A DNA stretch of 64,000 nt from Melastoma dodecandrum (taxonomy: Eukaryota > Streptophyta > Magnoliopsida > Myrtales > Melastomataceae). The translations under genes were made by a program, and so were the position numbers. The notes beneath the pieces are model-generated. The model searched no databases and was not told where the DNA came from. It saw only the letters and a list, made by a program, of their open reading frames with translations. Shown piece by piece: positions 12,222 through 23,640 of the stretch. Location of the stretch: the NCBI GenBank assembly GCA_029817715.1, contig JARUPY010000554.1, positions 62,001 to 126,000 on the forward strand. Reading direction: 5' to 3'. Position 1 is the first letter of the stretch. Each line of letters starts with the position of its first letter.

Positions 12222-14365
12222 TTTTACGTCTCTCTTTGAGTTTCAACGATGGTTTGGATTGGGTTGGGGTTGGATGTAACTACGACAACATTCCAATCGG
12301 GACAGACGGGAGAAAACACTGGCGCAGATCCAGCTGCAAGTCCACTTTATTAATAGAATATATTTATAAATATATATATATAATATTTACTCGATTATTT
12401 AGATCGGTAACATGTTTGGAAACACTATATATACATGACACCCACCTTTAAATTTTATTTTATTTGACAGGGAGATGGGAGGGGGCACTGCTGTTGTTCA
12501 TCACTGTTTTGGCGCGTTTTATTTTATTTATTTTTTAAATTATCTAGCCAACGAGGAGACGCCACGTGAAATATGGACACGTCCCAGCTTTCTCTTACAC
12601 CCTTTATTCTTACCAGTCCTTTATTAATTTATTTCGGGGATGCCGAAAAACCCGCAACGCCTTTTCTCTGACCGTCCCCCTGCGCCTTCCTTCTCCTTAT
12701 CCTTCCTTCTTCTTCTCCTGCTTCGGGTATTTATGGTTATGTCGATTGTCGAAAGCCTCCTTTTCCTTTTCTTCTCCTTGCTTCTCTGTCAACAGAGACC
12801 ACTCTTAAGACAACAACCACCTTGGTACTTAGCTACTCGGTATCGGAGTGTGTATTTAATATAGTCATGTCCCAACCCAGATGGCAGAAAAAACAAATTT
12901 TAAATAATATCTACCATTTTTTATCAACCATAAAATCGAATTAATAGATTTTCAAATAAAAATACTCGATCTTCGGAATTCTACCATACTAAAATTTAAA
13001 TTTAATTTTACTTTTATTTTAGGTTACGTTACTTATTATTTAATTTTAAAATAAAATTTAAATAATCATGCATATGATTTAAGTTAATTTTTGCTATTTT
13101 ATAAACACAATTATTTAATTAATTGTATTATATAAATATGAGTATTATAACTTTGAATTAAGATAATTATATGTTTATATAATTATATAAAATTAAAAGT
13201 GTTAAGTCCATTATAATAAGATTTGTAGATTGTAAATGCGGTTGAATTTTTAAAATAGACACAAAAATGCCACCCTCCGAAAATATGTCGTATCATAAAG
13301 ACAAAAAAATGTCGGCACTGATTTATTTTATTTTTTAATGAAAAATAAAAAAGAAATGACAGCGGGTTCGTGATCGTAGTCGTAAGTTGCTGAAAGTGAA
13401 AGATATAGGTTACAGCATACATACATAATTCCACCCTCTCCCCACATATAGCTTCCCACTTCTTCCCTTTTTAACTCCTATCACGTTTCCTCTCATTTCA
13501 TTTCTTTTTTTGTTTTATTTTGTTTTGTTGTGACATTGCATTGCATTTGCATTGGTATGGACTTGGACGCGGTCTTAGCTTCTTGCGGGACTATATTCTA
13601 TCACAAACCCCTATCCAAATAGGGAAAGAAAACGAAACGGAGAAAGAAGCGGAAGAATTCTCCCCTCTCGTTTGTATCATTACTTCTCCAATCTCAACCA
13701 GAAGTCATAAGATCATGAGAGGGAATTCTTTTATGGGAATGTTTCATGAGACGTTGTGCACGAGCTAGAACTTAACGACGTAATGCTTGAGTATCGCGGC
13801 ATACAACCCATAAAGAAAATGACCACTTACACACTTAGCTAATATTCAACGAGCTATTTTGAATGCTTCATGGCATTAATTGATGAATTCATTATTGCAA
13901 CTCCAGTTCGAGGTGATGCTGCTATTTAGGGGGGGGAGGGGATGGAGGAGGGGGCCTCTGGCACGCGACGACGGACTTTGGGCCCATCGAAGATAACGGT
14001 TTCGTGTATTATCAGATGACCATGGCGATCGATCGCGGAGATATAAGTTTAAGAAGGGTCGAGGTACGACCACATTGGCCTGCTCCGGTGTCACGACTTT
14101 TGCTACAACTCTCTCCGGGGGCGTGGCTGGATTTGGACCAAGTGTTGTTCGACTGGACTTCTCTTAAACTTTTTCTATGGTAACGGATGTAATAATTTTG
14201 AGGATGAGGTACTCACCCTAGTCGAGATTCTGCATTTCGATTTTTGCTTTGTTGACGGGGTGGGGGTACATCCAATCTCATCTCTCCCCCCCACCCAATC
14301 AGTATTCAAATTTTTACAGTTCCTATGAACTTTGATGGGTGGTGTGGTGTGGTGGAAAACAATAC

Positions 14366-14389
14366 TAGGGTTTTAGGGTTAGGGTTAGG
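14366..14389 (+). repeat. Short degenerate telomere-like array
   Basis: About three tandem units related to the plant telomere repeat TTTAGGG (AGGGTTTTAGGGTTAGGGTT). Too short for an interstitial telomere; similar motifs occur as telo-boxes in plant promoters. Confidence 0.6.
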
Positions 14390-15897
14390 TCGCCTTTCAC
14401 TTTTCTTTCCTCTCCCTCCCACTTTTGCTGTGAATGATTTCATCTCCTTTCTGCCTTTACCTTCTTACGCTTGCTTTAACATTTTGAACGACTGTTGCGT
14501 CCCTATGCAACTCATATCTTCATGCACTTGTAATTGGCTTCATTTATTCACCAGTAAAGTAACGTAAAGTATATATAATCAGTGAAGAAACCCTAACACG
14601 TGCATGCAATTATATGCTTTCTGCTGCTGCTGCTGTTGGTGGTGGCAACTTCATTGAATCCATCACGTGAAAATAATATCGGCAATGATACAACCCTCGA
14701 CTGCAGTTCTGACCGGAGAGGCATGAAGATGGTCCGGTACGGATTCCCTCCCCACCCACTCCATCCCCCGTCACTATAAATTTTTCTTCTTTTCTTCCAC
14801 GATCCCGACAAAACTTTGTCCGAGACGATTAATTTAATTTCTTTACAAAACAAAAAATTAATGGTCCCATCTCCCAATAAAATCAAACTGCAGCTTTTTT
14901 TTGTCAATTCTTAGTATTGTGGAGAAAAAGGTGGGGTATTTTTAGGTGCCCGATGCATGACGCAAAATAAACAAATAAAACTGTTGCCCAAGGCATGAAT
15001 CTTGGCCTGGTGCATATTAGTCGTTGCTGGAATTTTCGATTTAGTTTAGGAAACTAATCGAATCCGGATCTCTGCATGCTCGTCACGATCGAGAAATATT
15101 ATAATTGCCAATTTGGATTATTATTATTCTTGTTGTTGTTGTTATCTGGCCATTAGCGCATAAGCGTGTGGGTCCGAAACTGACGAGTAATAAAAACAGG
15201 TCGCCTCCTCCTTTTCTCACTCCCTAATCATCTCGTGTCAACTGAAGTCATTATTTTCTATAAAGAAAAAACAAAGCCCTGCCCTAAATAGATAATACTA
15301 CACCATGTGCTGCGCTGTATCACGAGAGCGCATGTACGTGTGTGATGTCACCACACACACACACATGCAGAGAGATTCCCAGAAATACTATCTCATCAAA
15401 ATCTATCGAATTACGACACATGTATGTAACAGGCTGAATCACGGTTGACTTGCCGAAGGGGTTTGTCTTGAAACTGGTCGGACCCAAAAATCATTTTCAA
15501 TGCGGGAGGGAGGGAAGGGCGGCAAACAAGGGTTCCGAAAAATCCCACTTCAAAGTCTCGGGTGTCAACCGTACTTGCCGAGGCTAAGGGGGAAGAAAGG
15601 AGTAGGCCTTCATGAAACAGTGTGCGATCTCTCCAACCCTAAATAGGGGGGAGCCCACTTGTTTGGTGTCTCTCTCAATCTCACCAATCCTCTTCTCGAC
15701 CCTTCTTTTTAAGGTTGGATAAAATGACATGAACATACCAGGATTGAACCGTTTGGCTAGCGTTTCTATACATCACCCCCACCTTGACTCTAGTGCATTA
15801 TATCATAATTGGATAATTTGGGATCGAGTCATCTGGTTGCTAAATCAGCTTGATGGGAGCAGTTTGAGGTTTTCCATGCCTCCCTCCCTCTCCCCCT

Positions 15898-15932
15898 CCC
15901 CCCCCCCCCCCACCCCCCCCCCCCCCCCCCCC
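15898..15932. repeat. Poly-C tract (C14-A-C20)
   Basis: Two C homopolymers interrupted by one A, followed by more C-rich sequence. Intergenic. Confidence 0.95.
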
Positions 15933-17195
15933 ACCCAAAATGGCCGGTGTCAATGACAATGCCAGCAATAAAACCCCGCGTACAACAACACAATTAACTC
16001 GAGGGGTAGGGGATCGGTGGATGCGACGACGCGCATTATTACAGCATTCAAACCACTCCTCCCCCTCCTACGACTACATATCGATTAAAAAAGACAAGCA
16101 ACGATTGCACATGACGCACGACGAACAGCGACGGCTACAAAACTCGAGGAAGAAAAGCTGCGGGAACAAAACAACAACAGGGGTTCGCACTTTTTGGGTC
16201 TAAATGTTAGTGAAGACCAATGATTAATATCGAAACTCGTATAAATTGGGATACGAATAGAGGGGGTACTGGTACCCGATTAATAATGAATAGGGTGTGA
16301 ACTGATTATAGCCGTGTGGGGGTCCCAATTATTGTTTGGCCTATGGTCCGGGAGAGGGGTGGGGGGATGTCTCGAGCCATGTGCTCCTCATTTCCCTCCT
16401 TTCTTCCTATATGTTTTTCTTTTTAACTTTCATTTTGACCTACATCTCTACCCCCCCGTCCCCAGCTGTTCTCTACTTTCTAAATGTTTGTCTCCGGTTA
16501 CGTTTAGTACCACCCACCAAAACATATGTTCCACTCGAAGGGAACATCGTTTCGGGCCTATGCGGGCCGCTTGATTGGGCCTCGATGAGAATATGGGCCC
16601 TCGATCGATTTTGATTGGATTAGGAACTGTTGTGGGTCTCGACCCGAGTGGGGGACAAGACAACATAAGGCTGACCTGACCGGACCGGACCATTGCCCAT
16701 GTACGGAGGACCCGATCCTCCTGGAGGATTTTACGAAACTATACCGTAACTTTTCATTTTGTCAAAATATTTTTTTATTATACAATAATATCACTATATT
16801 TAGGGTTAATAATTTTTTGTGGCCATGACGGATTCCGTCCATTTGCTGACTTGTAATTAACGGTGTCTACCGGGTTAGCCACCGTGTCCACTGTCTCACT
16901 CACCCTTCACCTACCCATCCATTAAATTTCTTACACGCACCGGGAGGCCAAAATGGGTTTTTATTTTTTTCCTTTCCTTTCTTCCTAAATCTCTGCCCTA
17001 ATTGCGGCCTCAAGGTGCGAAAGACTGAGGGAAGATGATCTGCAAGGGTGACGAAGGTTCGACCATAGGGGCTGTGCAGCAGGCACTTTCGGCGGGATCC
17101 ATATTTAGGGGTTGGCTCTCTCTCTTTTATCTTGTTCTTCCCGCCGGAACAACAGGGAGACAACTTTCTTCCCTCGTCTTCTCCGTCGTCCCCCC

Positions 17196-18040
17196 TGTTG
17201 GACATTTTAATGTCAATGGTGAACATAATGGTTGGTGTGGTCACATCAGATTTCATTGTGGCCACACCGAGGAGTCACTTGTGAAATTGTGAAAAGAATG
17301 ATTGATGTGGCCACACCAGACTTCGGTGTGACCACACGATGGCATATGTCATTCACAGAAACATTGGTGTGACCACACCAGGGCGTCAGTTGTTCATAGA
17401 AACATTAGTGTTGTCATACAAGATTTCAGTGTGGCCACACCGACTAACAAACACATTGACAATAAAATAGTTTGTGTAGATCACATTATTGAATGAATGA
17501 AGTGTTGTTTGAATGGTTGTGTATGTTCATACGAAACAACCAAAGATAATTATTAGGAATTGGGGATGGTTATCATTAAGGGAACACAACCCTTGATCTT
17601 TGAAGTTCGCACCTTTGGCGAACAACTATCATTCTTTGTTTTTCAAGGAGTTACTTCATGAAGAAACATGTTATCTTGTTTAGACATGAATCTTCGTGAA
17701 ATAACATGTCTCCTCCTAATGCCTCCATATGTATTTAAGACATAACACTTGTGGAGAAATGCATATTCTCGCTTCAAAAAAATATATATCTAAACACCAT
17801 CTTTCTTTTGAGATTTCTTGTTGGAACATTTGGTTTTGCAGAATCGCGTGTTAGTGATCTTCATTTCTCCTGAAGGGATATTCGTGCTACTATCCCGTAT
17901 AGTGGGGGCGAATAATTCCTTAAAGAGAGTGCACTTGCGCGGTGAAGGTCTTTGTTAACATTGGTTTGTCTAGATCGCGTCCGCTCTCGTCGTTTGAATT
18001 TGAAGCTTTCCCATCGGTTCGTGAAGAAGTTTTCCCAACA
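17196..18040 (+). repeat. E1 5' LTR
   Basis: 845 bp, TG...CA ends. Its first 280 bases contain several copies of the palindrome GTGTGGCCACAC or one-base variants (near 17254, 17309, 17320, 17366 and 17431). A TATA-like TATTTAAGACATAA sits near 17732. Confidence 0.93.
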
Positions 18041-18057
18041 GTTTTTAAGGAATTATT

Positions 18058-18990
18058 ATGGCTTCATCCTCCGAGACGACAATGAAAATGTTGCATTCCG
18101 ACTACACCAAACTGGACCGGTTCGACGGCACCAATTACATGCAATGGAAGGACAAGATGATGTTCTTGTTGAAAGCCCTGAAGATTGCTTACGTGCTTGA
18201 TTTGGAAGTGACGTCGGGCAACTCATCATTGAACAGTGAAGACCCCACGCTTGTTGCTGAAAAGAAGAAGCAGAAGAATGACGAAGTGCTTTGTCGCGGA
18301 CACATCCTCAATTCTCTCTCGAATCAACTCTACGAACTTGTCTCCCTACTAGAATCACCACAGGAAATATGGAGAACTCTCGAGGCTCGTCATCTTAGAA
18401 TCACCACAGGAAATATGGAGAACTCTCGAGGCACGTCATCTTACAATCACCACAGGAAATATGGAGAACTCTCGAGGCTCGTCATCTTAGAATCATCAAA
18501 ATTCAAAGCAAGGATCAGATAAGTTTTTAATCTCAAAGTTTGATGAGTTTAAAATGAGTGATAATATTCCCATCATAAGCCAATTACACAACTTATTATT
18601 GATGGTCTCCAAGTTAAAGAACATGAAGGTTAAACTTCCAGAGTCGTTTGTTGTGGGAGTTATAATCTCCAGATTACCTCCAAGTTGGAGAGGATACCGG
18701 AAGAAGTTACTTCACTCTACAGAGACGTATAATCTCGAGGAAATTGAGTAGCATATTCGGATCGAGGAGGAGTCCCGATATAGAGACGAAAAAGGTAATT
18801 TTTCGGGATGCAATGTCAATAACATTGAGAAAAAGGGTGTCTTTGTAGGGAAGAAGAGGAAACATGATGACATAAATAAAAGAATGATAAAGTTTGCTTT
18901 CATTGTGGAAAGAAGGGTCACTTCAAAAGGGATTGTCGATTCATGAAGAAAATAAAGAAGCACGAGCACGTGAATCATGTGGACGATATT
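18058..18990 (+). pseudogene. E1 gag region (broken), with zinc knuckle
   Basis: The start codon lies only 17 bases after the 5' LTR. The N-terminus contains YTKLDRFDGTNYMQWKDKM, typical of copia gag (UBN2). A 46-bp unit is repeated three times (18352-18489) and shifts the frame; gag resumes in another frame with KFLISKFDEFKMSDN and PPSWRGYRKKL. A zinc knuckle CFHCGKKGHFKRDC follows near 18895-18940. In intact elements Gag forms the particle that packages the RNA. Confidence 0.85.
18352..18489 (+). repeat. 46-bp tandem triplication inside E1 gag
   Basis: Three copies of a 46-bp unit start at 18352, 18398 and 18444, nearly identical. Two extra copies add 92 bp, which is not divisible by three and so shifts the gag frame. 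Confidence 0.92.
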
Positions 18991-19069
18991 GATGAAATTG
19001 TTCCAATGGTGACCAAATTGAAGATAAACATGGTCACGGAGGTCCACATGACAACCACGACCAAATCGG

Positions 19070-20130
19070 CTGATTGGTGGTACGATTCGGGAGCGAGGTA
19101 CATGTTTTTCATGATAAGACATTTTTCAAGGGCTACAAGGTGATTGATGGACAAGAAGTTCTCATGGGCAATAATGTCCCGGCAAAAGTTCTTGGTAATG
19201 GAAGTGTTGAACTTTATTTCACTTCGGGAAAGAAATTGCTCCAAGTTAATGTTGTTCATGTGCCCGATATTCGGAAGAATCTTGTGTAAAAGGGGTGTTA
19301 AGGCCGTAATTGAGTCTGACAAGATAATCCTTCCAAGAATGGTGTGTTCGTGGGAAAGGGTTATGTGAGTGATGGGATGTACAAACTCAGTTTGAATAAG
19401 AATAGTGATTTTACTTATATTGTTGATGTTGATTATACTTTATGGCATGCGAGACTTGATCATATTGGAAAAACTTCGTTAAATGCAAAAATTTTGATAA
19501 TGATAAATGCGAAGTTTGTGTTCAAGCAAAAATGAACAAGAAGGTTTTTCCTAAAGTTGAAAGAACTACGTAATTGCTTGATCTCATTCATTCTGATATT
19601 TGTGAATTGAATGGTGTTCTAACGAGATGTGGTAATCATTATTTTATTACTTTTATTGATAATTGCTCTCGTTATACTTATGTGTATTTGTTGAAACACA
19701 AAGATGGGGCCTTTGAGAAATTCAAGGCATTCGAAGCCTTAGTTGAGAATCAACTAGGAAGAAAGGTTAAGGCTCTAAGGAGCGATCGGGGAGGAAAATA
19801 TTTCTCCTTGGAATTTTCTTTATTTTGTGAAGAAAATGGAATTATACACTAATTAAGTGCGCCATATATGCCACAACAAAATGGTTTGACGGAGAGAAAG
19901 AATCGGACATTGGTTGACATGGTTAATGCTATGTTATTAAATATGTGGCTACCAATAAATCTATGGGGTGAAGCGCTTGTAATGGCATGTCATGTCCACT
20001 ATAGAGTTGCGTCGGAAAGAACTGAGAAGTCTACATATGAGATATGGAAGAGACGGATTACGAACTTAAGTTATCTTAAGGTTTGGGATTTTTTGGCATT
20101 TTCCGGATCTGAAACAAGTTAAACTCGAAG
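19070..20130 (+). pseudogene. E1 protease and integrase region (broken)
   Basis: The aspartic protease core WWYDSGA is near 19075, then a frame change leads to HDKTFFKGYKVIDGQEV. The GAG-pre-integrase segment LWHARLDHIGKTS follows at about 19440. The integrase core carries LIHSDICELNG, ITFIDNCSRYTYVY, LRSDRGGKYFS and QQNGLTERKNRTL, which supply the D, D and E positions. A stop interrupts it near 19851. Confidence 0.85.
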
Positions 20131-20523
20131 AAAGAGCACTTAAAAGTGTGTTTGTTGGATATGCTGAAAATTCAAAAGTGTATCGTCCTTTGGATTTGGA
20201 TTCAAATGTAATTGTAGAATCAAGAGATGCTGAGTTTATGGAAGATAAATTTGTATGTGACTCAACGGAAAAGGAAGCATGCGAAGGTAGCCAAGGGGGC
20301 TTGAATGAGAAAAGGAAAGAGGTCGAAATTCATTTTGAACCAAGAAGATGTAAGAAACCCCAAATAGAAAAACGGTTAGACCCGGAGTTTATGTTTTTCC
20401 TTGTAGAAGGAAGTAGGACGAAAGTCTTAAATAAAATGCCCATGATATGTAATGTCGAGGATGATCCGAAAACGTATGTGGATGCGATGTCATCAAGAGA
20501 TGTGTCGTTTTAGAAAGAGGCAA

Positions 20524-21862
20524 TAAATGAAGAAATGGAATCATTGTTGTTTAACAACACTTGGGTTCTTGTGGATTTGCATCCTGGTTCCAAAGAAATG
20601 TGGAATAAATGGGTATTTAAGAAAAAAATACAATGTCGACGGGCCAATACAAACCTTTAAGGCAAGATTGGTTGTGAAATGTTTCAAACAAAAGGAGGTT
20701 GCCGATTATTTCGATACATATGCTTCGATAACATCTATTAGAGTGTTATTAGCACTTGCATCAATTTAAAAGTTACACATCCATCAAATGAATGTTAAGA
20801 CGACTTTCCTAAATGGAGATTTAGAGGAAGATGTGTATATAGAACAACTCGAAGGGTTCATACTCCCCGGAAATAAAACGAAAGTTTGCCGACTTGTTAA
20901 GTCTTTATATGGTTTAAAGCAAGCACCGAAACAATGGCATGAAAAGTTCGATAGTGTGGTATTGAGTAATGGTTTTACGCATAATGATGCGGATAAGTGT
21001 ATTTACTCAAAGTTCACGGATGAATACGGAGTGATTATATGCCTTTATGTCGACGATATGTTGATCGTTGGGACTAATTTGAAGGGCATGGAAGAGACTA
21101 AAAGGTATCTTACTTCGAGTTTCAAAATGAAAAATTTGAATGACGTTGATACGATTCTTGGAATCAAGGTTCGCAAAATTAGTGGGGGTTATTCTCTTAG
21201 TCAAGCCCACTATATTGACAAACTCATCTCGAAGTTTAGTTATCTAAACTTTAAGGAAGCGAACAATCCTTATGATGCCTCGGTTAAACTCAAAAGAAAC
21301 TCCGGTCGGGCCATTAAACAATTAGAGTATGTGAGTGCAATTGGAAGTCTAATGTACGTCATGCATTGTACGAGACTGGATATAGCATTTGCGGTATGCA
21401 AACTATCAAGATATACGAGTAATCCCGAAGCCTCACATTAGAAGGCAATAGAGAGAGTATTTGGATATCTCAAGAGGACAAAGGACATAGGATTACATTA
21501 TAAAGGATATCAAGTGATTTTAGAGGGATACTCGGATGCTAGTTGGCAAAAAAACGGAATGGCTGAGGAATTTGTTATCAGAAATAGTGTTGTGGCCACA
21601 ACCGGTTTCAACCATCTCTTTGTACTGTGATAGTGAAGCGACGATATCTAGAGTATTGAGTAAGATATACAATAGGAAATCTAGACACATCAGTTTGCGA
21701 CACTCATATATGAGGCAACTATTGGATGATGGTGTAATAACCATAACATATGTAAAGTTATGCAAAAATTTAACGGATCCGTTAATAAAAGGTCTAAGTA
21801 GAGACATCGTTGATTCGACTTCTCAAGGAATGGGGTTAAAACCAATATTGAGTCGCCGATGA
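20524..21862 (+). pseudogene. E1 reverse transcriptase and RNase H region (broken)
   Basis: Reverse transcriptase motifs: KTTFLNGDLEEDVYIEQ, SLYGLKQAPKQWHEKFD and the catalytic LYVDDMLIVG near 21045. RNase H follows with IGSLMYVMHCTRLDIAFAV, GYLKRTKDIGLHY and YSDASW, then ends near 21860 with DIVDSTSQGMGLKP. Stops fall at about 20510, 20767 and 21439 and one frame change lies near 21560. Confidence 0.88.
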
Positions 21863-22400
21863 AGGGAACCTAACCTCTACTCAATTATACCTGTCCTAGA
21901 GGTTTAATAGGTAATAACAAGTTATCGATATGTAACTAGAGACACTAGACTGACCGCTTGGATCATTTCTATTCCGGATTATTGTGCATACCATTGTGAA
22001 AAGAGGATGAGTAGATACTCTTAACAATATTCAATTTCGTTGCCTATTAAAACGAAGGCAGGAAGAAAGGGAATCATGCCTATATGAACATTCAAGGTGG
22101 TGCCGCCTTGAGCAAAGTGTTTTGGTTTTTCACTTTGTAAATGTTCATGAAGCCAGAAAAGAGCACAAGGCCAGAATCGTGCTGTATATGGAAATTTCTT
22201 AGGGATTTGGGACAATGCTCCATGTGCGATGTCTCCGGTCTTAGCATATGAGATCGAGGTTTAATTTGCAGACACCAAAGATTTCGTTAGTATTTTAAGA
22301 TGTTTGCACTAATTGGTGGTTTAATCTAAAATGACACCTTGTATGTAGAATGTTGTCAAGTTTAGATGTTGTTCTCAACATTGTGATCTAAGTGGGAGAT

Positions 22401-23254
22401 TGTTGGACATTTTAATGTCAATGGTGAACATAATGGTTGGTGTGACCATACCGGATTTCATTGTGGCCACATCGAGGAGTTACTTGTGAAAAGAAGGATT
22501 GATGTAGCCACACTAGACTTTTGTGTGGCCACATGATGGTATATGTCGTTCACAGAAATATTGGTGTGGCCACACCAGATTTCAGTATGGCCACACCAGG
22601 GCGTCACTTGTTCCCCGAAACATCGGTGTTACCACACAAGATTTTAGTGTGGCCACACCGACTAACAAACACATTGACAATAAAATGTTTTGTGTAGATC
22701 AAATTGTTGAATGAATGAAGTGTTGTTTGAATGGTTATGTATGTTCATACGAAACAACCAAAGATAACTATTGGGAATTGGGGATTGTTATCATTGAGGG
22801 AACACAACCCTTGATCTTTGAAGTTCGCACCCTTTGGTGAACAGCTATGACTCTTTGTTTTTCAAGGAGTTGCTTCATGAAGAAACATGTTCTCTTGTTT
22901 AGACATGAATCTTTGTGAAATGACATGTATCCTTATAATGTCTCCATATCTATTTAAGACATAACACTTGTGGAGAAATGCATACTCTCGCTTAAAAAAA
23001 AAATCTAAACACCATCTTCCTTTTGAGATTTCTTGTTGGAACACTCGATTTTGCATAATCGCGTGTTAGTGATCTTCATTTCTCCTAGAGGAATATTCGT
23101 GCTACTTCCCCAGCTGCAATTTCATAGTGGGGGCGGACAATTCCTTAAAGATAGTGCACAGGTCTTTGCTAACATTGGTTTGTCTAGATCGCGTCCGCTC
23201 TCAGCGTTCGGATTTGAAGTTTTCCCATCGGTTCGTGAAGAAGTTTTCCCAACA
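22401..23254 (+). repeat. E1 3' LTR
   Basis: 854 bp, TG...CA ends, preceded by a polypurine tract. It carries one more palindrome-bearing unit than the 5' LTR (22575-22597, ending in ATGGCCACACCA) and a short insert near 23109 (CCCAGCTGCAATTTC). Confidence 0.93.
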
Positions 23255-23326
23255 CCCTCCCCTATTCCCTTCCAGCTAACATTCGCAACAACCTCCTCCT
23301 CCTCCACGGCCCGCGACGAACCGAAA

Positions 23327-23476
23327 ATGCCTGCGACAATCCCCTCCGTCCTCTTCCTCCTCCTCCTCGCAAGGCTCGCGGCCACCACGGAACATGTGGT
23401 TGCCGTCACGATGGACGGAACCAACTACTCGTCTGCCCTCAAAGAACCTGACATTGGGCACTCGATGGGATCCAAG
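23327..23476 (+). pseudogene. Orphan first exon encoding a signal-peptide protein
   Basis: A 50-codon frame starts MPATIPSVLFLLLLARLAA, a convincing secretory signal peptide, continues EHVVAVTMDGTNYSSALK, and ends exactly at AAG/GTATGG, a usable splice donor. It is GC-rich and Leu-rich, unlike the surrounding AT-rich retroelement DNA. No continuing exon is visible: the E2-associated hairpin starts at once, and nothing recognisable follows E2. I do not recognise the family. E1 sits about 70 bp upstream of its ATG. It is likely a host gene fragment cut apart by retroelement insertions, but it could be a chance frame. Confidence 0.4.
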
Positions 23477-23477
23477 G

Positions 23478-23640
23478 TATGGAAATACCCCTATGTGTAA
23501 TTGGACTGGTGACGTGGAAATACCCCTATGTGAGATCTACGATGATTGCCTGAACCGCTGATGTGGACTAATAATGGCTAACGTCACCAGTCTAGTCACA
23601 CACAGGGGTATTTTCACGTAGGCAATCATCGTAGATCTCC
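23478..23640. repeat. Hairpin of permuted inverted and direct repeats at the E2 end
   Basis: The unit TGGAAATACCCCTATGTG occurs twice in direct orientation (about 23478 and 23516) and once inverted (near 23597-23614). The sequence AGATCTACGATGATTGCC at 23535-23553 recurs inverted at about 23621-23639, where it encodes the end of the E2 polyprotein. A GACTGGTGACG segment is also inverted near 23583. The arm order is permuted, so it is not a simple palindrome. Confidence 0.85.

Larger units (their letters stand above)
11418..17195. other. Large AT-rich intergenic region
   Basis: 5.8 kb without a coding gene I can support. Contents: CA-rich leader sequence at 11500-11560; CT repeats near 12200; extremely AT-rich DNA at 12880-13230; a short telomere-like array near 14366-14389; ACACAC at 15352-15364; and a C14-A-C20 tract at 15898-15932. 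The last 200 bases (17000-17195) are CT-rich and flank the E1 insertion. Confidence 0.55.
17196..23254 (+). mobile_element. Ty1/copia LTR retrotransposon E1, full length, defective
   Basis: Two LTRs in direct orientation (17196-18040 and 22401-23254) begin TGTTGGAC and end CCCAACA. Flanking 5-mers are CCCCC and CCCTC, an imperfect target-site duplication. A polypurine tract (AAGTGGGAGA) immediately precedes the 3' LTR. Internal order is gag, protease, integrase, reverse transcriptase, RNase H, which is the copia order. Many stops and frameshifts break the polyprotein, so it cannot move by itself. The LTRs differ by visible substitutions and small indels, so the insertion is not very recent. 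It lies just upstream of a signal-peptide exon (23327), probably inside that gene's 5' region. Confidence 0.95.

Noticed and set aside
12880..13230. Very AT-rich block as a matrix attachment region or replication origin
   Set aside because: Composition alone is not enough; no phased motif or known origin element was recognised.
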